Assembly (NCBI GenBank): GCA_937897325.1
Contig: CALCOY010000120.1
Coordinates: forward strand, 1-58,811
Direction: 5' to 3'
Source of the DNA: an uncultured Shimia sp.
Lineage (GTDB): Bacteria > Pseudomonadota > Alphaproteobacteria > Rhodobacterales > Rhodobacteraceae
DNA: 58,811 nt
Positions 8,006 to 17,380 of this stretch are shown one piece after another; the first letter of the stretch is position 1, and each line of letters begins with the position of its first letter. The notes below the pieces were generated by a model, which saw only the letters and a list, made by a program, of their open reading frames with translations, was not told where the DNA came from and did not search any database. Made by a program: the position numbers and the translations under genes.

Positions 8006-9220
8006 ATGCAAACAGTTTCTCGCCTTACCGGTGCTGCCTATGGCGTGCATCTGTCTGATCAGGTTGCGTTGGTCTCGGTTCCGTTGATCGCGGCACTGGT
8101 GTTCGACGCCTCACCTGAGGTGATCGGCGTCCTCGTAGCGTGTCAATCATTGGCCCATCTCGTTGGATCTATCCCGTTGGGAATTTTGGTTGATAACGTT
8201 CAACAGCGAAACCTCACGATTGCCGCATGTCTTGTGTCCCTTGTGGGGTTTATCTCGGCACTTGTCTCCATACTGGTCGAGAGCATCCTCCTGTTCGGTG
8301 CATCTGTGGTATTTGCTGGCTTTGGCGTCGTTCTATTTGTTCTCTCCGCACTTTCTATCCTGCCCAAGATTTCGCCGCGGGAAGGTCTGTCGCGGGCCAA
8401 CGCGGCCATCGAGGTGCCACGGGCTTTCGCGTCGTTTTTTGTGCCGCTTTTGATTGGCGTTTACTTTACAAACGTTCCGCCCGTTTTCATCGTCGCTGTC
8501 GCTGCAAGTGCGTCGTTGATTGCGTTCGGGTTCACCAGCACGATCCCACGGGTTGACATGCAACCGCCTTTCCGTTCGCCGGTTTTTCGACAAATCGCAG
8601 AAGGGGGCGTATTTGTCCTGCGTCACCGCCTTTTGTTGCCGATCTCGCTGTGTGCGATCTTCTGGAATTTGGCGTTTGCCGCTTTGCTTGCCGTCTTGGT
8701 TCCGACGATCCGGCAAGTCTACATCATGGATGCAGGGGTCTTCGGGATCGGCCTTTCCGCCTTTGGGTTGGCATCAATTGTCGGGACCTGGGTCATGAGA
8801 AACTTCGCGGATCGGATCGCGCCAAACATCATTCTGCTTTTTGGGCCTGGCAGCAGCGCTATTGCAGCCTTTGGGATGGCCATGATCCCTGCTGGCGGTG
8901 CGCCTGTACTTTTCTACGCTTGCACCTTCCTGCTTGGTTTCGGGCCATCGATGTGGCTTGTGACCCAAAACTCGGTTCGCCAGCTTGTAACGCCCGCCGC
9001 GCGCCTAGGGCGCGTCAATGCCGTTATTCAGACTACAATTTACGGAGTTCGTCCCATTGGAGCGCTGACAGGTGGGCTAATGGCCGGCTCCTGGGGACCA
9101 CTAGCGGGCCTGCTTTTTGTCGTACTGGCATTTGCCGTATCATTTCTAGCGTCGCTGTTTAGTGACTTGCGATACGTATCGAGCTTCTCGGAATTGTCTC
9201 AGGATGAAGTTCCGGCCTGA
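8006..9220 (+). CDS. Major facilitator superfamily exporter
   Basis: 404 residues from the ATG at 8006, which has GGAG about ten bases upstream; a TTG at 7958 is a weaker alternative. The protein is built of 11-12 hydrophobic helices in two bundles with a charged central loop (about residue 190-205, following the TSTIPR segment). The IPLGILVDNVQQRNL loop between helices 2 and 3 is the MFS A-type motif region. It resembles the EntS/MFS_3 group of small-molecule exporters driven by proton gradient. The next genes (DUF1203, PhzF, EEP) lie on the same strand but with gaps of 50-130 bp, so co-transcription is uncertain. Confidence 0.85.
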   Translation: MQTVSRLTGAAYGVHLSDQVALVSVPLIAALVFDASPEVIGVLVACQSLAHLVGSIPLGILVDNVQQRNLTIAACLVSLVGFISALVSILVESILLFGASVVFAGFGVVLFVLSALSILPKISPREGLSRANAAIEVPRAFASFFVPLLIGVYFTNVPPVFIVAVAASASLIAFGFTSTIPRVDMQPPFRSPVFRQIAEGGVFVLRHRLLLPISLCAIFWNLAFAALLAVLVPTIRQVYIMDAGVFGIGLSAFGLASIVGTWVMRNFADRIAPNIILLFGPGSSAIAAFGMAMIPAGGAPVLFYACTFLLGFGPSMWLVTQNSVRQLVTPAARLGRVNAVIQTTIYGVRPIGALTGGLMAGSWGPLAGLLFVVLAFAVSFLASLFSDLRYVSSFSELSQDEVPA

Positions 9221-9282
9221 TGGACAATCGGAGAGCCGAGATTCAGAGCCTCGGAGTGTAAACGCCCAATCCATGTTGAACG

Positions 9283-9298
9283 CGCATGAAACGGGTCG
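9283..9298 (+). repeat. Direct repeat copy 2 flanking the MFS gene
   Basis: Second copy of the 16-bp sequence at 7931-7946, in the same orientation with one mismatch, between the MFS and DUF1203 genes. Confidence 0.45.
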
Positions 9299-9353
9299 CT
9301 CCAATCTCAATGCCCTTGGTAAATTCAACCATATCAAAAGGAGTTAAGACATC

Positions 9354-9824
9354 ATGGACTTTCACATCAAACCACTGCGAGGCGGGGACTTTGCGCATCT
9401 CTTCGACCTCACTGACGCGGAGCTGGCTAGCCAACAAGCATGCCGCCAAGTCGTAGAAACCAACCCCGGAACACCATGCCGTGTCAGCATGCAAGATGCT
9501 GAAGTCGGAGAGACTGTTATCTTGTTCAATTATGAGCATCAGCCGAAAGACAGCCCATACAAAGCGAGCCACGCCGTCTTTATTCGGCAGAACGCGAAAC
9601 AGGCCAGCTTTGACGTCAATGAGGTCCCTGCGGTGATCTCATCCCGGCTCATTTCCCTAAGGTACTTTGATCAAAACCACATGATGATCGATGCAGATGT
9701 CGTCGCTGGCGAGGAAGTCGCCCAGGAATTGAAAGCCGCTTTCGACAACGACGCCATTGCTTATGTACATATCCACAATGCGAAGCCCGGCTGCTTTGCA
9801 GCGTCAGCGCATCGGGCCAATTGA
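9354..9824 (+). CDS. DUF1203 family protein
   Basis: 156 residues with AAAGGAG ahead of the ATG at 9354. Family hallmarks are the C-R-V-S-M-QDA-VGE strand followed by LFNYEHQP and the SPYKASHAVFIR block in the centre. The C-terminus contains a Y-x-H-I-H-N-A-K-PGC-F segment. The family is uncharacterised; the HxH near the C-terminus could bind a metal, but that is only a suggestion. It precedes a PhzF-like gene by 52 bp on the same strand, so the two are probably co-transcribed. Confidence 0.8.
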   Translation: MDFHIKPLRGGDFAHLFDLTDAELASQQACRQVVETNPGTPCRVSMQDAEVGETVILFNYEHQPKDSPYKASHAVFIRQNAKQASFDVNEVPAVISSRLISLRYFDQNHMMIDADVVAGEEVAQELKAAFDNDAIAYVHIHNAKPGCFAASAHRAN

Positions 9825-9876
9825 TTTCGGGCACTCTCCACGGCAACCTTCGGATCCAAGTATAGAAACTGACCCA

Positions 9877-10707
9877 ATGGAAATTCACAGAGTATCGGCA
9901 TTTTCTGACAGTGGGTCCGGCGGAAACCCCGCCGGTGTCGCGATCGTCCGCAGCATGCCAACGAAAGAGCGCATGCAGAGAATTGCGGCTGACGTTGGAT
10001 ATTCCGAAACTGTCTTTGCTTGCCAAGAGGAAGATGCTTGGCGAGTGCGTTACTTTTCGCCTGAGACAGAAGTCCCATTCTGCGGGCATGCCACCATTGC
10101 CCTGGGTGCGGTGCTTGCTATGCAGATGGGCAACGATGTCTTCAAGTTGCAACTGAACGACACCCAGATCACCGTCGAGGGGATGTCTTCGGACGGACAG
10201 GTCAGCGGCGCATTTCAATCGCCAAAGACGTCGATCGCAGAACCGCCTTCCGAGCTCGTTGCGGAAACTCTGGCCTTGTTTAGTTACGAAAGGGATCAGC
10301 TCGATGCGCGTTTGCCGCCAATGCTAATCAACGCGGGGTCGGATCACATGGCCCTGACTTTGAACACCCGGCAAGCCATTTTGGACATGACGTATGATCT
10401 GTCCGCCGGCAAAGCGCTGATGCTGCGCGAAGGCTGGATCACCGTGATTCTTGCTTTTGCCGAGACAAATCAACTCTTTCATACGAGAAACCCGTTCGCA
10501 TCTGGTGGAGTGTACGAAGACCCGGCGACAGGTTCGGCCAGTGCAGCATACGCGGGGTATTTGCGCGACATGAATTGGCCGCATCAAAACAGCCTAGAGT
10601 TCATCCAGGGTGAAGATATGGGGTGCCGCTCAAGGGTGCGTGTGTCTCTTTCTGATGCGACTGGCAGTTCAGTTCGCGTTTTCGGCGAGGCGGTTTCGCT
10701 CCCTTAG
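9877..10707 (+). CDS. PhzF-family isomerase
   Basis: 276 residues. The ATG at 9877 fits the family start (MEIHRVSAFSD); an upstream in-frame ATG at 9757 lies within DUF1203. PhzF signatures are intact: GNPAGVA (about 16-22), SETVF with catalytic-position Glu44, PFCGHATIALG, and near the C-terminus DPATGSAS. These enzymes have a diaminopimelate-epimerase-like fold and catalyse proton shifts in small hydroxylated acids. Most chromosomal PhzF paralogues do not make phenazines, and no phenazine genes are present here, so the substrate is unknown. Confidence 0.88.
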   Translation: MEIHRVSAFSDSGSGGNPAGVAIVRSMPTKERMQRIAADVGYSETVFACQEEDAWRVRYFSPETEVPFCGHATIALGAVLAMQMGNDVFKLQLNDTQITVEGMSSDGQVSGAFQSPKTSIAEPPSELVAETLALFSYERDQLDARLPPMLINAGSDHMALTLNTRQAILDMTYDLSAGKALMLREGWITVILAFAETNQLFHTRNPFASGGVYEDPATGSASAAYAGYLRDMNWPHQNSLEFIQGEDMGCRSRVRVSLSDATGSSVRVFGEAVSLP

Positions 10708-10764
10708 CGCCATACGCATCAGAACCGCAACATTGCGCGTAATTTGCAAGACAGGGAAAGAGCT

Positions 10765-11565
10765 ATGAAAGTCATGTGTCTGAATGGTTGGGGTGGTAAA
10801 CTTCACGAAGTCTTGTTGCCATACATTCAAACCACAGCGCCTGATGTCCTATGCTTGCAGGAAGTGGTCCACACGCCTGCCTCTGACAAAGAATGGCTGA
10901 CCTACCGTGATGGCGACCACATCTTGCCGCAGCGCGCCAACTTCTTCCGAGATGTTTGCAATTCACTGCCCGAGCATGTTGCGGTCTTCTGCCCTGCGGC
11001 GCAGGGGGTTTTGTGGGATGAGGAACACTCCATCCCTTCGCAATGGGGTCTCGCCACCTACGTCCATAAGAGCTCGCCGATCATTGGCCAAGCGCAAGGG
11101 TTCGTCCACAAGAACTTTTCACCTGTGGGTTACGGTGATCATCCCCGGTCTCGGTGCGCTCACGCCGTCCGCCTTTATGACTATGAGACTATGCGCCCTA
11201 TCAGCGTGACACAAATGCATGGCCTTCGCGATCCGAAAGGTAAGATGGACACACCAGAACGTGCTGCGCAGGCGCGACGACTGCTCGACCTTTCGCGCGA
11301 TGTGTCCGCGGAGGGCGACTTGTCGATTATCTGTGGCGATTTCAATGTCGAACCCGATAGCGAAACACTTCAGATACTGAACGAGGCTGGCTTCTTGGAG
11401 CTGGTGGCTGGACGCGGGTTCGCTACTACCCGGACCTCTCACTACAAGAAACCAGTGAAGTTCGCAGACTACATGCTTATCAACCAAGATCACGCAATCC
11501 AGGATTTCGAAGTGATCTATGAACCAGAAGTGTCCGATCACTGCCCACTGCTGCTAGAATTGTAG
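10765..11565 (+). CDS. Endonuclease/exonuclease/phosphatase family protein
   Basis: 266 residues from the ATG at 10765, with GGGAAAG just upstream. The EEP fold is shown by MCLNGWGG at the N-terminus, LQEVV with the metal-binding Glu33, HGLRDP in the middle, ICGDFNVEP (Asp/Asn pair) and the terminal SDHCPL with the catalytic Asp-His. These residues coordinate Mg and cleave phosphodiesters in nucleic acids, sphingolipids or inositol phosphates. No signal peptide is visible, so it is probably cytoplasmic. The substrate is not determinable. Confidence 0.85.
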   Translation: MKVMCLNGWGGKLHEVLLPYIQTTAPDVLCLQEVVHTPASDKEWLTYRDGDHILPQRANFFRDVCNSLPEHVAVFCPAAQGVLWDEEHSIPSQWGLATYVHKSSPIIGQAQGFVHKNFSPVGYGDHPRSRCAHAVRLYDYETMRPISVTQMHGLRDPKGKMDTPERAAQARRLLDLSRDVSAEGDLSIICGDFNVEPDSETLQILNEAGFLELVAGRGFATTRTSHYKKPVKFADYMLINQDHAIQDFEVIYEPEVSDHCPLLLEL

Positions 11566-11721
11566 CTAAGGCAAAGCAGCCATTCATCTGAAAGAATTGA
11601 ACGGCAGCTAAGTCCTGCACCTTACCCGCTCAATGGTCATTTTCGAATGTCGGCTGTGGGCTGGCAGAAGTTATTTATTGATCGGGCACCAATGGCGGTT
11701 TTGTCCGCAATGTCAACCTAG

Positions 11722-12072
11722 TTAAAGAACCTTCGCCGTCACAACGATTTCGACAAGGCAACCTTCATCAAGGTCAACGCCGATGCAGGCGCGCTGGGGC
11801 CAGTGTTCTTCTGGCCCGATCCAATCAATCCACACCCTGTCCATTTCATGCTTCTGCTTGATGTCGCTTAGATATACTGTTGCGTTCAGCAAACCCGCTT
11901 TGCCGCTTCCCGAAACTCTGAGAATACGGGCCAATTCATCAAGCGTGTTCTTCGTTTGAGCGAGTATGCCTTCATCGAGTTGGGGGTCGGTCCCCACGGC
12001 GTAGACCAGTCCGTCAGAGACGACCGCTTCACATCGTCCCAATCCTTCGTATGGAAATCTCTGTATTGTCAC
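11722..12072 (-). CDS. RidA-family protein
   Basis: 116 residues beginning with GTG at 12072 behind a GGAGGGTGG box. The fold pattern is that of YjgF/YER057c/UK114: a VVSDGLVYAVG strand, the Q-TKNTLDELARIL helix, a TVYLSD strand, and a C-terminal PQRACIGVDLDEGCLVEI segment. The Arg of PQRA corresponds to the Arg that RidA uses to deaminate 2-aminoacrylate and related imines. This one keeps it, so imine deaminase activity is plausible. It stands alone between the EEP and HxlR genes. Confidence 0.85.
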   Translation of the reverse strand: MTIQRFPYEGLGRCEAVVSDGLVYAVGTDPQLDEGILAQTKNTLDELARILRVSGSGKAGLLNATVYLSDIKQKHEMDRVWIDWIGPEEHWPQRACIGVDLDEGCLVEIVVTAKVL

Positions 12073-12198
12073 TCACCACCCTCCTGTCTGGCTCACTTCA
12101 TCAACGGTTCTTACTGAAGGGAAGAAGAGTCGTCGATTTCAGAAGCTTTCACGGGCGATCCTTTGACGAATTGCTGCAAGGTCCCGCAAAACCTCCAC

Positions 12199-12744
12199 TC
12201 ACCCCAAGCTGACGGGACCATTCCAGCATTCCGCAATACCCATTCCCTGATCGACGGCTTCATAGATTGCGCGCGGTGGCCGCGATGCGGCATCCACTTC
12301 GCGGGTCAGCCAGCCGATCTCCTGCATCGGTTTGACCGTTTCAGACAGCGCCCGATCCGTGATGGGGTGCAGGGCAGACCGGATCTGTCCGAAGAAAACC
12401 GGGCGCCGTGCGGTAACCAGAATGGGCAGTGACCATGTCTTCTGCAAAAGTTTGCGTGCACCCGCATCCGGCACTTCCGCAAACGTCTTCGCCGCCATCC
12501 GGGCCGCCAACGTCCCGGCCGCCGTCAGCCGATATTCCGGCCGCAGCGGATGACCGTGGCCCGCATTTCGCTCCAACAGACCGGTCGCGATCATATGCTC
12601 CAGACTGTCCAGAAAGCCCGAACGTGGCGCCCCCGTCGCCGCGATCAACGGCGCCTGCCGCCCTGATACACCGACGGCCATGGCCGCCAGAATGGCCAGC
12701 GTCCAGCGCCGTCGGGTCAGATTGACAATTGCAGCTATGTCCAT
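12199..12744 (-). CDS. HxlR-type regulator with two winged-helix units
   Basis: 181 residues from the ATG at 12744. The first half (about 10-80) reads as an HxlR winged helix: RRWTLAILAAMA, then SGFLDSLEHMIATGLLER and a YRLTAAG wing. The second half repeats the pattern: KTWSLPILVTA, FGQIRSAL, TDRALSETVKPMQEIGWLTR and AIYEAVDQG. A tandem duplicated HxlR unit could bind DNA as a pseudo-dimer. The gene is divergent from a VOC protein with a 41-bp AT-rich gap, an arrangement that usually means the regulator controls its neighbour. Confidence 0.8.
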   Translation of the reverse strand: MDIAAIVNLTRRRWTLAILAAMAVGVSGRQAPLIAATGAPRSGFLDSLEHMIATGLLERNAGHGHPLRPEYRLTAAGTLAARMAAKTFAEVPDAGARKLLQKTWSLPILVTARRPVFFGQIRSALHPITDRALSETVKPMQEIGWLTREVDAASRPPRAIYEAVDQGMGIAECWNGPVSLG

Positions 12745-12785
12745 TAATTATATTTACCATACTTTTAGACCTAAGGAACATATAA

Positions 12786-13160
12786 ATGCTGCCTGTCTCA
12801 CTTGATCACACCATCACGATTTCGATCTCGGTCCGCGACCGATACAAGGCGGCGAAATGGTATTCAGAGACTTTGGGCTTCGCCGAACTGTACCACGCCG
12901 ACGATATCGGCTGGAGCGAGATGCAAACCAAGACCGAAGGTGTGACACTCGGCCTGGGCGAGCAGACCGAACCGGCACCGGGCAATACCGTCCCGGTCTT
13001 CGGGGTCAGCGATCTGGACAGCGCCCGCAAGGCGATGGAGGCCGCAAATGTCCGCTTTGACGGCGACACGATACATCATGACGGCATGGTCAAACTGGCC
13101 ACCTTCTATGATCCGGACGGCAACGCGCTTATGCTGGCGCAAGATCTGACAAAGGGCTGA
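12786..13160 (+). CDS. VOC-superfamily (glyoxalase-like) protein
   Basis: 124 residues with TAAGGA ahead of the ATG at 12786. It has two beta-alpha-beta-beta-beta units: LDHTITISISVRDRYKAAKWYSETLGF, then VPVFGVSDLDSARKAMEAANV and the FYDPDGNALMLAQD strand. The first His and the terminal Glu/Asp region are at the metal-ligand positions used by glyoxalase and ring-cleaving relatives, but a full ligand set is not certain. It is divergent from the HxlR gene, by which it is probably controlled. The substrate is unknown. Confidence 0.85.
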   Translation: MLPVSLDHTITISISVRDRYKAAKWYSETLGFAELYHADDIGWSEMQTKTEGVTLGLGEQTEPAPGNTVPVFGVSDLDSARKAMEAANVRFDGDTIHHDGMVKLATFYDPDGNALMLAQDLTKG

Positions 13161-13530
13161 CCAGTCGGTCCCATCCGATGGATGGGTGCGACCGACCTCG
13201 CGCGCCTACGGCGTCTTCCGGCTCTTGGGGGCGATCCACCGATGTCCCTGCGACATATCGCCCGATATTAACCGGTTTCATCTCATCCGCCAGGTGGTCC
13301 TGGCCGATCTGTACATCTCACCGCTCGAAACGTACGGGGACTTCCGAAATGGCCCCAAACCAAGCCGGTCGGGAGCATTGTCGATGTACGTCTCAGAAGC
13401 CCAAACGTACATCCCGCATGATCTCAAAGGGCCGAGACGCTGCAAAACGGCTGGTTAACACAGCGTTCTGACCCGGCTGGTTTCATTTGTCTCCGGATCG
13501 GCGAATACGCCCCCGCCGCCATCGTCCGAC
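13161..13530. other. Intergenic region without a recognisable gene
   Basis: Small overlapping plus-strand frames (13178-13471) have no ribosome site and no family resemblance. The right end abuts the trigger-factor terminator. Confidence 0.45.
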
Positions 13531-13532
13531 AC

Positions 13533-13557
13533 AAAAAAGACCACCCGCACGGGTGGT
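13533..13557 (-). terminator. Rho-independent terminator of trigger factor
   Basis: On the minus strand ACCACCC, the loop GTGC and GGGTGGT form a perfect 7-bp stem followed by six T residues, 28 bases beyond the tig stop codon. Confidence 0.9.
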
Positions 13558-13585
13558 CTCCTTACGCTTGGAAGGGGGAGAATTG

Positions 13586-14917
13586 CTACTCGTCTTCGAG
13601 CGCTTCGACCGCCTTTTGCAGGTCATCCTTGCTGACCTCCTTGTCGCTCACATCCGCCTGTTCGAAAACGTGATCAACGACCTTGTCCTCAAAGATCGGA
13701 GCGCGCATCTGCTGCTGCATCTGCTGGTTTTGTTGAACGAAATCAAAGAACTGACGCTCCTGCCCGGGATACTGACGCGCTTGCGTCATAATCGCCTGGC
13801 TCATCTCCGCATCGGTCACTTCGATCTCGGCTTTCTGGCCCAGCTCCGCCAGAAGCAGGCCCAGCCGGACGCGACGCTCGGCCAGCATGTTGTGCTCGTC
13901 CGTGGCTTCGATCTCGGGCTGTTGATCACCTTCAACTTCGGGGTTTTCTTCGCGCCAAAGCTGATGCGCGATCTGCTTGGCCTCGGCCTCCACCAGCGAC
14001 GGCGGCAGATCGAAGCTCACAGCATTGTCCAAGTCATCCAGCAGCGCACGCTTCATCACAGCCCGCGCCGCCCCAGCATATTCCGCCTCAAGTCGTTCCG
14101 AGATTTGCCCCTTCAGATCAGCAAGGTCTTCGGCCCCGAATTTCTTAGCCAGATCATCATCGACTTCGGCCGCAACAGGCTGCTTTACGTCTTTGATATT
14201 GCAATCAAAAACGGCTTCCTTGCCTTTGAGATTCTCGGCCTGATAGTCGTCCGGGAAGGTCACGTTAATCGCGGTTTCCTCGCCGGCCTTTACGCCGACA
14301 AGCTGTTCTTCAAAGCCAGGGATGAAGCTGCCTGATCCAAGAACCAGCGGATAGTCTTCCGCCGAACCGCCCTCGAACGCCTCGCCGTCAACCTTGCCCA
14401 CGAAGTCAAACACAACCTGGTCACCGTCCTTGGCCTTGGAACCTTTCTTGCGCGCTTTGAAGTCTTGAGCGGTTTCCGCCAGGTTTCCAAGGGCTTCCTC
14501 AACCGCCGCATCGTCCGCCTTGACAACAAGCTTCTCCAGCTTGATCTTGCCCATGTCGACCTCGGGGATCTCGGGAAGCGCCTCGTAAGACATCTCAACC
14601 TCGACATCGTCGCCCTCTTTCCAATCGTCATTGGTCATCTTGACCTGCGGCTGCATCGCGGGCCGGTCGCCTGAATCCTCGAAATGCTTGGACATTGCCC
14701 CGTCGATGCTTTCCTGCATCGCTTCGCCCATAAGCCTTTGACCGAACTGTTTTTTCAGCAGCGCCATAGGCACTTTACCCTTGCGAAAGCCCTTCATCTC
14801 GATGTCGGGCTGGGCCTCTGTCAGCTTTTCGTTGACCTTGTCGTCCAGCTCGGCAGCCGTAACGGTGATGGCATAGCCCCGTTTCAGCCCTTCGTTCAGG
14901 GTTTCAGTGACCTGCAT
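13586..14917 (-). CDS. tig: Trigger factor, ribosome-associated chaperone
   Basis: 443 residues from the ATG at 14917 (GGAGA upstream); an in-frame start at 14995 is less likely because family members begin MQVTET. The N-terminal ribosome-binding domain has the GFRKGKVP signature at about residues 43-50. The FKBP-type peptidyl-prolyl isomerase domain follows (about 155-240; [15 protein letters not shown] and [11 protein letters not shown]). The C-terminal chaperone arms contain Gln-rich [12 protein letters not shown] and an acidic tail. It binds nascent chains at the ribosome exit tunnel. This housekeeping gene has its own terminator and sits between accessory regions. Confidence 0.97.
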   Translation of the reverse strand: MQVTETLNEGLKRGYAITVTAAELDDKVNEKLTEAQPDIEMKGFRKGKVPMALLKKQFGQRLMGEAMQESIDGAMSKHFEDSGDRPAMQPQVKMTNDDWKEGDDVEVEMSYEALPEIPEVDMGKIKLEKLVVKADDAAVEEALGNLAETAQDFKARKKGSKAKDGDQVVFDFVGKVDGEAFEGGSAEDYPLVLGSGSFIPGFEEQLVGVKAGEETAINVTFPDDYQAENLKGKEAVFDCNIKDVKQPVAAEVDDDLAKKFGAEDLADLKGQISERLEAEYAGAARAVMKRALLDDLDNAVSFDLPPSLVEAEAKQIAHQLWREENPEVEGDQQPEIEATDEHNMLAERRVRLGLLLAELGQKAEIEVTDAEMSQAIMTQARQYPGQERQFFDFVQQNQQMQQQMRAPIFEDKVVDHVFEQADVSDKEVSKDDLQKAVEALEDE

Positions 14918-15926
14918 ATCGTCTCCATGAGTTAGATGGCCGGCGGGGAAGCCCCTCGGCGCAGCAAATTTGCGCCCTTCTAAGGGCCACTTCACCGGTG
15001 TTCAAGGGATTTTGCGACTGTTCGCGTCGCCAGTCGCAGAAGCTTTCCTGCATATCCCCAGGGCCGTAAGCGACGGGCCAATTGAGAAGCTGAAAGCGCT
15101 TGCCCAGCACCCCACCAGCCGTGTGTCGGCAGCCAAAGCCCCCGCCTCAAGTCGGATCAAACACGTCATGACAGCGGAGTGTGTCGCCAAAACCTCTGGC
15201 ATGATCGAACACTATCTGAGCGCGCGGCACCGCATCCCCCATCTGGCGCAGAATTGCGGCATGGCAGAACATCACTTTCAAAGACGATTGCAGCCACGAC
15301 TGGTGAGACTGAGGCGGTCTATGCTTAAAGTCGGTGATTGGAAAAGGCGACGCTGAGCCGCAACCCTTTCTGAAACCAATCGAGCCACGGTCATTTGATT
15401 GGGCCTATGACCTTGTTACCATGCCAGATCAGTGGCGCCGCTGGAGAGCCGCTAAAGGCATGGTTGATGGACATTTTTTCTCGGATCTCTCGCCGTCGGG
15501 CGCGGCCTTTGCGGCGCTGGTCCATGAGAGTGGAGTCTGTAATGCGTCCTTCGGAACGGGCTACAGCCAGCGTCCACCCCCGTTCGAGGATCTGGAAGTA
15601 ACGGCCCATTTCGGGGCGGTCACCGACAAAAGACTGAGCCTGCGCTGACGCCAGAATTGGGCTACGATCCCGTCCGGGCCTTTCGCGATCTTTCCGCATC
15701 ACGACGACCCCCTGCCGATCGTCCATCTGACCTGTTATCGGACGGCGCGCGTGGCATAGGGGCGTCTCGCGTTGCGGATCTGGCCAGAATGGATGTTCGA
15801 GACATCTTTGACGTCCCCGGACGATGGATCAAAGAACACCACGACAGCATTGATCCATCTGCCGGTAAAAAAGCACAGACGTGAAAGCGCTGGGTTTGTT
15901 GATGTTAGATTCAAACGGCGACACAC
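14918..15926. other. Decayed region upstream of trigger factor, no intact gene
   Basis: Several short frames on both strands lack ribosome sites. One plus-strand frame stays in register from 15334 to 16056 but is interrupted by stops near 15646 and 15756. Its text (for example FDWAYDLVTMPDQWRRWRA) looks coding-derived but was not recognised. This stretch is probably degraded coding DNA contiguous with the amidase remnant that follows. Confidence 0.4.
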
Positions 15927-17111
15927 TTGCAGGAGAGGATCATGCAGACAGACATCACCCAAAGCCTCAACTTCTCACTGCGTCAGATTGCAAGCGATAT
16001 GGCGGACACACAAAGACGCGCTGTACTCTATATGGACTTTTGGCAGACCAACGTGACCAGTTTAAGGCAACGATCAACGCATTCGAGGTGCGCAACGGGG
16101 GCGAATGTCGAACCCGCCTAGCCCGGACTTCACCTACTGCGACCGTTCGGCCGGCGGAGCAGCCGCTGTGGCCAACGGGATGAGCCTTCTGCATATCGGG
16201 ACCGATCTTGGCTGTTCTTAGCGGATACAGGCGGCCTGGTGTGACAATACATCTCTGCTCATATCCGAAGATGTCGGGCCCGGCGACCGGACGCCGCCGA
16301 GCACTCACGACCTTGATCATTTCGCCCGCATGGGCCCGATTGCTTGGACGGTCGAGGATCTGGCTTTCATTTGATCACTGCTTAGAGAAAACGATGGCGC
16401 GCAGATAACACATTCAAAAATGGCCCTTTGGGCGCCAGATGACACACCATCTTGCGAAGCAAACACTCTGACCGAATGGCAGTCGTTTGAAAGCAAGCTT
16501 GGCCGTTGTGATTTCAAGGTCAGACAGGATCCTATGCCTCAGTTTTTTGAGCGCGGCATCGACAAAACCACTGGCGAGATCGTCGGACACGAGACAGGCG
16601 CCCTGGTGCCGTTTCCCATCCACTGGCTCATGCGCCTCAATTGCGTGGCGCCAAAGCAGTCGCCTGGATTTCTGACCCGTATCCATGAAGGATACCACCG
16701 GGATAAAGCGCGCTAAAGTGGCGACCTTTCCAAGATGACGACGATCCGATCAAAGGTTTGGGCTGGCTTTTCTGACGTCGGTGCGCTGTTTTGCCAGTCA
16801 CTGGCATCTGCACATTTCCATATCTGCCCGCTACACGAGACCGGAACCGAGTGCGCGATTACAATGCCAAATTCGACAGATCTGCTGACAAACTCGGGTA
16901 CTTCGACGCGCTTACACGCTTCACACGACCTCTGACTTCACCGGGATGGCCTATATTAAGGCCGCCTACCGGGCCCGATCAGAACGATCTTTTCATCGGC
17001 AAGCGGATTGTGGGCAAACCCGGATCGGAAGCGAGGCTGCCCGGCATCGCTCAAGAACTTGCCCGCGCTCATAAGTTTCAAATTGCACGAAAGGCTCTGG
17101 AAGCTGTTTGA
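15927..17111 (+). pseudogene. Amidase (amidase-signature family), multiply frameshifted
   Basis: Pieces of one amidase appear in order but in different frames. RDQFKATINAFEV (about 16050) matches the N-terminal helix. RSAGGAAAVANGMSLLHIGTDLG (16145-16215) is the serine-glycine core, followed by a stop where the GGSLR strand should continue. MGPIAWTVEDLAF (16330-16370) is the next conserved segment. FTRPLTSPGWPILRPP and GKRIVGKPGSEARLPGIAQELA (about 16920-17080) form the C-terminus. At least three frame changes and internal stops rule out a functional product. Amidase-signature enzymes hydrolyse amides with a Ser-cisSer-Lys triad. The order of fragments is seen; the common origin is inference. 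Confidence 0.75.
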
Positions 17112-17380
17112 AGTGGAACGTCACTGATCAGACCTGGTTTCGGTTGCGTTCGCTTTCATGGGGCGCCCATCCGGTCCCGGAGTTTGGAATTCTTATCCAA
17201 CCGAAACGGTTCCCAGATCTTAGGCGGTGGCCCGAAGCCTCCCAAAGACCGTTCTTGCGTAGTGAACGATTCTATACATGATGCCGCAAGATCGACTGCG
17301 TGTACCTGCCAGCGACGTATCTCGTGGAGATATGCCGGATGCCGCGACCGTCAGGACAGGCGATGAATGGGAGAGATCGG

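Noticed and set aside
9757-9876. N-terminal extension of the PhzF protein
   Set aside because: The extra codons lie inside the DUF1203 gene, and PhzF family members start at the ATG used here.
13487-14335. 282-codon plus-strand frame opposite trigger factor
   Set aside because: It covers the trigger factor terminator and coding region, and is Leu/Arg-rich without motifs.
14940-15110. Possible tRNA upstream of trigger factor
   Set aside because: Looked for a T-arm and acceptor pairing; no cloverleaf could be drawn.
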